Shown: in pieces, positions 60,496 to 64,000 of the stretch
Numbering within the stretch: position 1 is the first letter of the stretch
Layout: each line of letters begins with the position of its first letter
Origin: an uncultured Gemmatimonadales bacterium
GTDB lineage: Bacteria; Gemmatimonadota; Gemmatimonadetes; Palauibacterales; Palauibacteraceae
Assembly (NCBI GenBank): GCA_947259585.1
Contig: CAMYMV010000004.1
Location: forward strand, 21,088-85,087
DNA length: 64,000 nucleotides
Direction of reading: 5' to 3'
Position numbers and translations under genes: made by a program
Notes under the pieces: model-generated
The model's database searches: none
What the model saw: only the letters and a program-made list of their open reading frames with translations
Told to the model about the DNA's origin: nothing

Positions 60496-61691
60496 GCGCG
60501 TTTGCGCGGTGCGCCATCGTCTTCCTGATTCTGCTCCCGCTCTCCGCATGCGGAGAGGGGGGATCCGAATCGGAGACCCGAGCGTACGTGGAGCGCCTCG
60601 GTCGGGACACGACGGCGGTCGAGGTGTTCACGAGAGCCGGCGACCGGATCGACGGCAAGCTTCTGATCCGGAGTCCGATCACGCAGTTGATCCGCTACGC
60701 CGTCCTGCTCAATCCCGACGGCTCGGTGCGCGGGCTCGAAGCGGCGTGGACGACGCCGGATGCGAACCCGGAGGGACCTCCGGACCGAACCCAGATCGTC
60801 GAGATCGAGGGCGACACCGCCACGATCGCCGTCGGCCAGAGCCCCGATAGCCTGCAGACGGAGCGAATCGAGGTCCCGGAGCGCACCCTTCCGGTGATCG
60901 GCAGGGCGCAGCTTTCCGCGGCGCTTCTCGAGCAGACGGCGCGCCTGGCGAGAGCGGCGGGCGGCGAGCGCTACGACTTCACGGTGCTGCGAACGAACTC
61001 GAGACGGCCTACGGCGCCCAACGCGATCATGGCGCGGACCGCCGACTCGATCTCGATCGACTTCTTCGGTAACCCGATGATCGCGGCGGTGGACGCGGAT
61101 GGGCGGATTCTCGGTATCACCGGGCGAGAGACGACTCTCAAGATAGAGGTCGAGCGGGCGGATCCGGCGGGGATCGACATCGACGCCATGGCCGCGGAGT
61201 TCGCCGCTCGAGACTCTCGAGGCAAAGGCTTCGGGCAGGCGTCGCCCCGCGGCAGCGTCGAGGCCACCGTGGAGGACGCCACGCTGACGGTCGACTATGG
61301 GCGCCCCTCCAGGCGAGGGCGCGAGATCTTCGGTGGGCTCGTGCCTTGGAACCAGGTCTGGCGGACCGGCGCGAACGCGGCCACGCATTTCACGTCGGAC
61401 CGGGATCTCCTGATCGACGGACAGACGTTGCCGGCGGGCACCTATACGCTATGGACGACCTACACGCCGGAGGGAGGCGAGCTGATCATCTCCGGCCTGA
61501 CCGAAGTGTGGGGAACGCAGTACGACCCCGAGTCGGACGTGATCCGGATTCCGATGAAGAGCGATGCGCTGGAGGCATCGGTGGAGCAGTTCACGATCGA
61601 AGTGGAGCCGAGCGAGCGGGGAGGCGGCGTCCTGGCGCTCTCGTGGGACACCAACCGCTTTACCGTCCCTTTTGAGGTGGTGCGGCGTTGA
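60492..61691 (+). CDS. lipoprotein with C-terminal DUF2911 domain
   Basis: A 399-residue lipoprotein with signal IVFLILLPLSACGEGG. Residues about 20-250 form an unassigned beta-rich domain. The C-terminal DUF2911 domain shows VEATVEDATLTVDYGRPSRR, WNQVWRTGANAATHF, LPAGTYTLWT and LSWDTNRFTVPFEV. The function is unknown. The ATG overlaps the amine-oxidase stop by 4 bp, so the two exported proteins are made together; a chaperone or cofactor role for the oxidase is conceivable but unproven. No convincing terminator follows. Confidence 0.88.
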   Translation: MSAFARCAIVFLILLPLSACGEGGSESETRAYVERLGRDTTAVEVFTRAGDRIDGKLLIRSPITQLIRYAVLLNPDGSVRGLEAAWTTPDANPEGPPDRTQIVEIEGDTATIAVGQSPDSLQTERIEVPERTLPVIGRAQLSAALLEQTARLARAAGGERYDFTVLRTNSRRPTAPNAIMARTADSISIDFFGNPMIAAVDADGRILGITGRETTLKIEVERADPAGIDIDAMAAEFAARDSRGKGFGQASPRGSVEATVEDATLTVDYGRPSRRGREIFGGLVPWNQVWRTGANAATHFTSDRDLLIDGQTLPAGTYTLWTTYTPEGGELIISGLTEVWGTQYDPESDVIRIPMKSDALEASVEQFTIEVEPSERGGGVLALSWDTNRFTVPFEVVRR

Positions 61692-61800
61692 CCTCCCCTT
61701 TTGGTTGCTCAGCTCGGCTTTGGGTGGGTGGCCGTGACCGGAGGCGTCCCTAACCCGCCGACCACGTCCGTATACTCAACGTTTGGGCGACCCATACTGT

Positions 61801-61828
61801 TACAGTCCATCGACTACAGTCCATCGAC
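61801..61828. repeat. 14-bp tandem duplication across the subtilase stop codon
   Basis: TACAGTCCATCGAC occurs twice head to tail. The subtilase reads NVDGL then TAG inside the first copy it meets; the second copy would offer NVDGL then TAA. The duplication therefore does not change the protein end. Confidence 0.8.
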
Positions 61829-62971
61829 GTTCAGGCGGCCGTCGGCGTTCGGTTGCTCGTTCGTCGTCCAGCTCTCGAGCAGATCGACGATCGCGCCTTC
61901 AACCTCGGCGGGACTCGCGCCCGGATGATCCATCAGGTATAGGATCGCCGCTCCGGCGACGACCGGCGCCGCCATCGAGGTGCCGCTCTGCGTGGCGTAT
62001 CCCCCGTTCAGCCAGGTCGACGCGATCCCTTCGCCGGGGGCGGCGACGCTCACCGGGTTGCCGTAGTTGCAGTTGATGTCGCTGTCGTTCTGGCTGCTGG
62101 CGGTGACGGTGATCGCCCCGTTCACCCGCTTCGTGTCCCCGGAGCTGCCGCCGTTACCCGTGATGTTGTCGTCACCGGCCCTGGCAGGAGAGACGCTCTG
62201 CGCGTCGCCGGGCAGCAGGCACGCTCCGAGGATCCCGTTCCCTGCCGAGATCGTGAAGACGACCCCCGCGTTCACGGCCTCGCGAACGGCAGCGTCGAGC
62301 GCGGCGTTCACGCCCCCGCCCAGGCTCATGTTCGCCACCATCGGCTGACCAGGACTCGCCACTTTGCGGACGATAACCTCGTCGATCGCGGCGATCGCGT
62401 CCTCGGTCGTGCCCGCTCCATCGTCGTTGAGCACCCGGAAGCCGTAGATCGGAGCGCCCGGCGCGATCCCGACCGTGCCGCCGTTGCCATCCCGCGCCGC
62501 AGCGATTCCCGCGGTATGCGACCCGTGCCCACGGCCGTCCTCACCGCTGTGGCCCGCTTCCGCCGACACGAAGTTCTGGATCTCGGCCACGTTGAGGTCG
62601 GGGTGGTCGCTGTCCACGCCCGAGTCGAGGCTGAACAGCCAGGGCTCGGGCTCGCAGCCGGGCACCTGGGTGGCTTGCCAGTTGGGATTCAGATCCGCCT
62701 TCACCTTCTCGACATGCCAGAGGTCGTACGTGCCGTCGTCGGTGTCGTGGTTCCCCGTATCGAAGCAGACGCCCGGCGGCGGCGGCGGTTCCGTGGTGGC
62801 GCAGGAGGTATTGGAGTAGCCGGAGGTGCCGTTGGCGTTGAAGGCGGCGACCCGGTAGCAGTACTCCGTTTCGGGGACGAGCCCGCCGTCGGCGTAGCTC
62901 TCCACGTCCGCACCCACCTGCGCGATCTGCGCGAAGGCCTCGTCCCCCTCCGTCCCCAACCGCCGCTCGCG
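61814..62971 (-). CDS. subtilisin-like S8 serine peptidase, portion after a frameshift
   Basis: C-terminal part of a secreted subtilase, in frame from the frameshift point. An FnIII end (AFNANGTSGYSNTSCATT) and a proline hinge come first. The catalytic domain has Asp in FSLDSGVDSDHPDL, His in GRGHGSHTAGI, Asn in SAGNGIL and Ser in SGTSMAAPVVAGA. It ends NADGRLNVDGL. The triad is complete and the domain seems intact, so proteolysis is possible if the frame is restored. Upstream of 62971 this frame becomes meaningless, while the neighbouring frame continues the FnIII domain (PSGLSALASGFAGIDLSWL). Confidence 0.85.
   Translation of the reverse strand, partial: RERRLGTEGDEAFAQIAQVGADVESYADGGLVPETEYCYRVAAFNANGTSGYSNTSCATTEPPPPPGVCFDTGNHDTDDGTYDLWHVEKVKADLNPNWQATQVPGCEPEPWLFSLDSGVDSDHPDLNVAEIQNFVSAEAGHSGEDGRGHGSHTAGIAAARDGNGGTVGIAPGAPIYGFRVLNDDGAGTTEDAIAAIDEVIVRKVASPGQPMVANMSLGGGVNAALDAAVREAVNAGVVFTISAGNGILGACLLPGDAQSVSPARAGDDNITGNGGSSGDTKRVNGAITVTASSQNDSDINCNYGNPVSVAAPGEGIASTWLNGGYATQSGTSMAAPVVAGAAILYLMDHPGASPAEVEGAIVDLLESWTTNEQPNADGRLNVDGL
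62791..62969. repeat. 179-bp direct repeat, copy A (FnIII second half)
   Basis: Nearly identical to 63822-64000, offset 1031 bp; I see only two substitutions (C/T in the CGG and TTC codon contexts). It encodes the second half of an FnIII domain. The far end of copy B is cut by the window edge. Confidence 0.9.
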
Positions 62972-64000
62972 AAGCCCTGCTCGTTGGCCGAGCCATCCAG
63001 CCAGCTCAGGTCGATCCCGGCGAAGCCCGACGCCAGCGCGCTCAGACCCGACGGCGCCGCGGGCGGAATGCACGGCCCGCCGGTGACCGGCACCGAGATC
63101 CCGTACCTCGCCCCCAGCTTCGACACCACGTCGTCCCGCTCACAGTCCGAGAGGGCCCGGTCCCACACCAGCAGCTCCGCCACCTGCCCGTCGAACCGCT
63201 CCTCGGTTGCCGGCTGCGGCGAGCCTACCAGATACCGGTCCCAGGCCCCGTGGATATCCGCGCTCATCGAGACCGAGCCCTCCGGGTCCCCGTCCACCTG
63301 GAAGTCGATCTGCGCTGAGCCCTCGACCCGCCACACCCCGATGTGCGGAGCGCCCGCACCCACCACGAAGCCCGATTCCTTCCAGCCGCTCGTCCGGTCC
63401 CAGTACGACAGCCGGTCCGGCCCCGCACGGTATCGACGCGTCATGATCGACGCCCGGTCGGTCGCGTCCCCGTAGAAGCCCGCCAGCCCGTAGTGGTGCC
63501 GGTTCGCATCATCCTGCGCGAAGACCGCGATCACCGTCGCCGAGCCGTGGGGTACCACGCCCGCCACCTCGAGCACCTCGTCGTTGTCCGTGCTCTCGTT
63601 GAAGCCCACGTGCGCGTGCCCGCCGAACAGGCCCGAACCGCCCGCGTGTAGGGTCGGAAGCTTCGACGCGTCCGCCTGCGAGGCGTCGGCCTCGGTCCCC
63701 AGGTTCGGCCATACCGACACCTCACCCCCGTCCGCCACCGTCGCCAGCAGCTCGTCCGCCACCAACCGCAGCTTCAACCCCAGCCCCGGTACCTCCTCCG
63801 GCGGCGGCACGCTGATCGTTCCCGTGGTGGCGCAGGAGGTATTGGAGTAGCCGGAGGTGCCGTTGGCGTTGAAGGCGGCGACTCGGTAGCAGTACTCCGT
63901 CTCGGGGACGAGCCCGCCGTCGGCGTAGCTCTCCACGTCCGCACCCACCTGCGCGATCTGCGCGAAGGCCTCGTCCCCCTCCGTCCCCAACCGCCGCTCG
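62971..64000 (-). CDS. FnIII and LamG-like N-terminal part of the same subtilase, partial
   Basis: Enters from the right edge without a start. The order is: tail of one FnIII domain (GLVPETEYCYRVAAFNANG), a LamG/concanavalin-like domain of about 190 residues (LRLVADELLATVADGGEVSV to RFDGQVAELLVWDRALSDCE), then the start of a second FnIII domain (APSGLSALASGFAGIDLSWL, NEQGF). One base appears missing at about 62971 relative to the frame needed to continue (F then RERRLG). It may be a real mutation, an assembly error or strain phase variation. Such modules usually bind glycans or cell surfaces. Confidence 0.75.
63822..64000. repeat. 179-bp direct repeat, copy B (continues off window)
   Basis: Partner of 62791-62969. 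The match begins at CCGTGGTGGC and is still running at base 64000, so the true repeat is longer. Confidence 0.9.

Noticed and set aside
58354..60549. 731-codon minus-strand frame over the amine oxidase
   Set aside because: Antisense shadow of a well-recognised enzyme.
1..64000. tRNA, rRNA, CRISPR arrays, insertion sequences and prophage
   Set aside because: Looked for cloverleaf-like, regularly spaced or transposase/integrase sequences and saw none; the holin-like gene at 50144 belongs to a chromosomal family and is not evidence of a prophage.

Overview
The window is GC-rich, densely packed bacterial chromosome. GTG and TTG starts are common, and many neighbours overlap by 4 bp (ATGA, GTGA or TTGA). 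The gene set includes secreted amidohydrolase pairs, PD40/beta-barrel proteins, prolyl peptidases, DUF2911, FnIII/LamG-like secreted proteases and HlyD/ABC-2 exporters. Together with lipoproteins and an outer-membrane protein ending in Phe, this points to a diderm aerobic heterotroph, most likely Gemmatimonadota. That assignment is inference; no rRNA is present. I saw no rRNA, tRNA, CRISPR array, integrase or transposase.

Layout. 1-13.9 kb (minus): the 5' part of gyrA, two overlapping secreted amidohydrolases (one without its metal ligands), a glycosyltransferase, a UvrA-family ATPase, and a complete CecR-YbhG-YbhF-YbhS/R type drug-export cassette in which YbhF is split into two genes. The cassette starts at a strong promoter whose -10 and operator overlap the regulator's start codon. 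14-20.3 kb (mostly plus): an ABC exporter, a small membrane protein and an orphan Dam-like methylase in a GTGA-coupled string, then a lipoprotein-like aminopeptidase, a tandem Usp and a zinc-ribbon YggX-like protein. 20.4-25.6 kb: leuS, DUF92, a V4R-like protein and a CDF metal transporter. 25.7-31.5 kb: acetyl-CoA synthetase, cardiolipin synthase, MFS transporter and a beta-lactamase-fold hydrolase. 31.7-38.2 kb: an AddB/AddA helicase-nuclease pair.

38.3-45.9 kb (minus) is a closely spaced group: DUF192, fumC, a BNR propeller, dipeptidyl peptidase IV, queE and a PafA-like phosphatase. 46-48.1 kb holds a fur-pyrE-proline dehydrogenase operon with a clear promoter and an 18-bp perfect palindrome at its start site. 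48.1-51.2 kb has an unrecognised protein, a baeRF3 protein coupled to a holin-like membrane protein, and a macro-domain protein followed by a strong bidirectional hairpin. 51.3-61.7 kb has a gluzincin/PD40/beta-barrel fusion, DUF302, a BAAT-type hydrolase, an acyl-CoA ligase, a copper amine oxidase and a DUF2911 lipoprotein. The right edge carries a subtilase with FnIII and LamG-like modules, interrupted by a one-base frameshift and containing a 179-bp near-identical repeat.

How the genes work together: the strongest functional units are the CecR-Ybh efflux cassette, AddAB recombination repair, the Fur-controlled pyrE/PRODH operon, and a periplasmic/secreted peptide- and amine-degrading set (aminopeptidase, DPP IV, gluzincin, subtilase, amine oxidase, proline dehydrogenase). 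That set would feed amino acids and acetate or acyl groups to the Acs and acyl-CoA ligases. No single locus is obviously a new defence or biosynthetic system. The most unusual items are the degenerate amidohydrolase partner, the operator/leaderless architecture of the Ybh cassette, the Fur palindrome, the NBD insertion in the ABC exporter and the repeat-bearing frameshifted subtilase.
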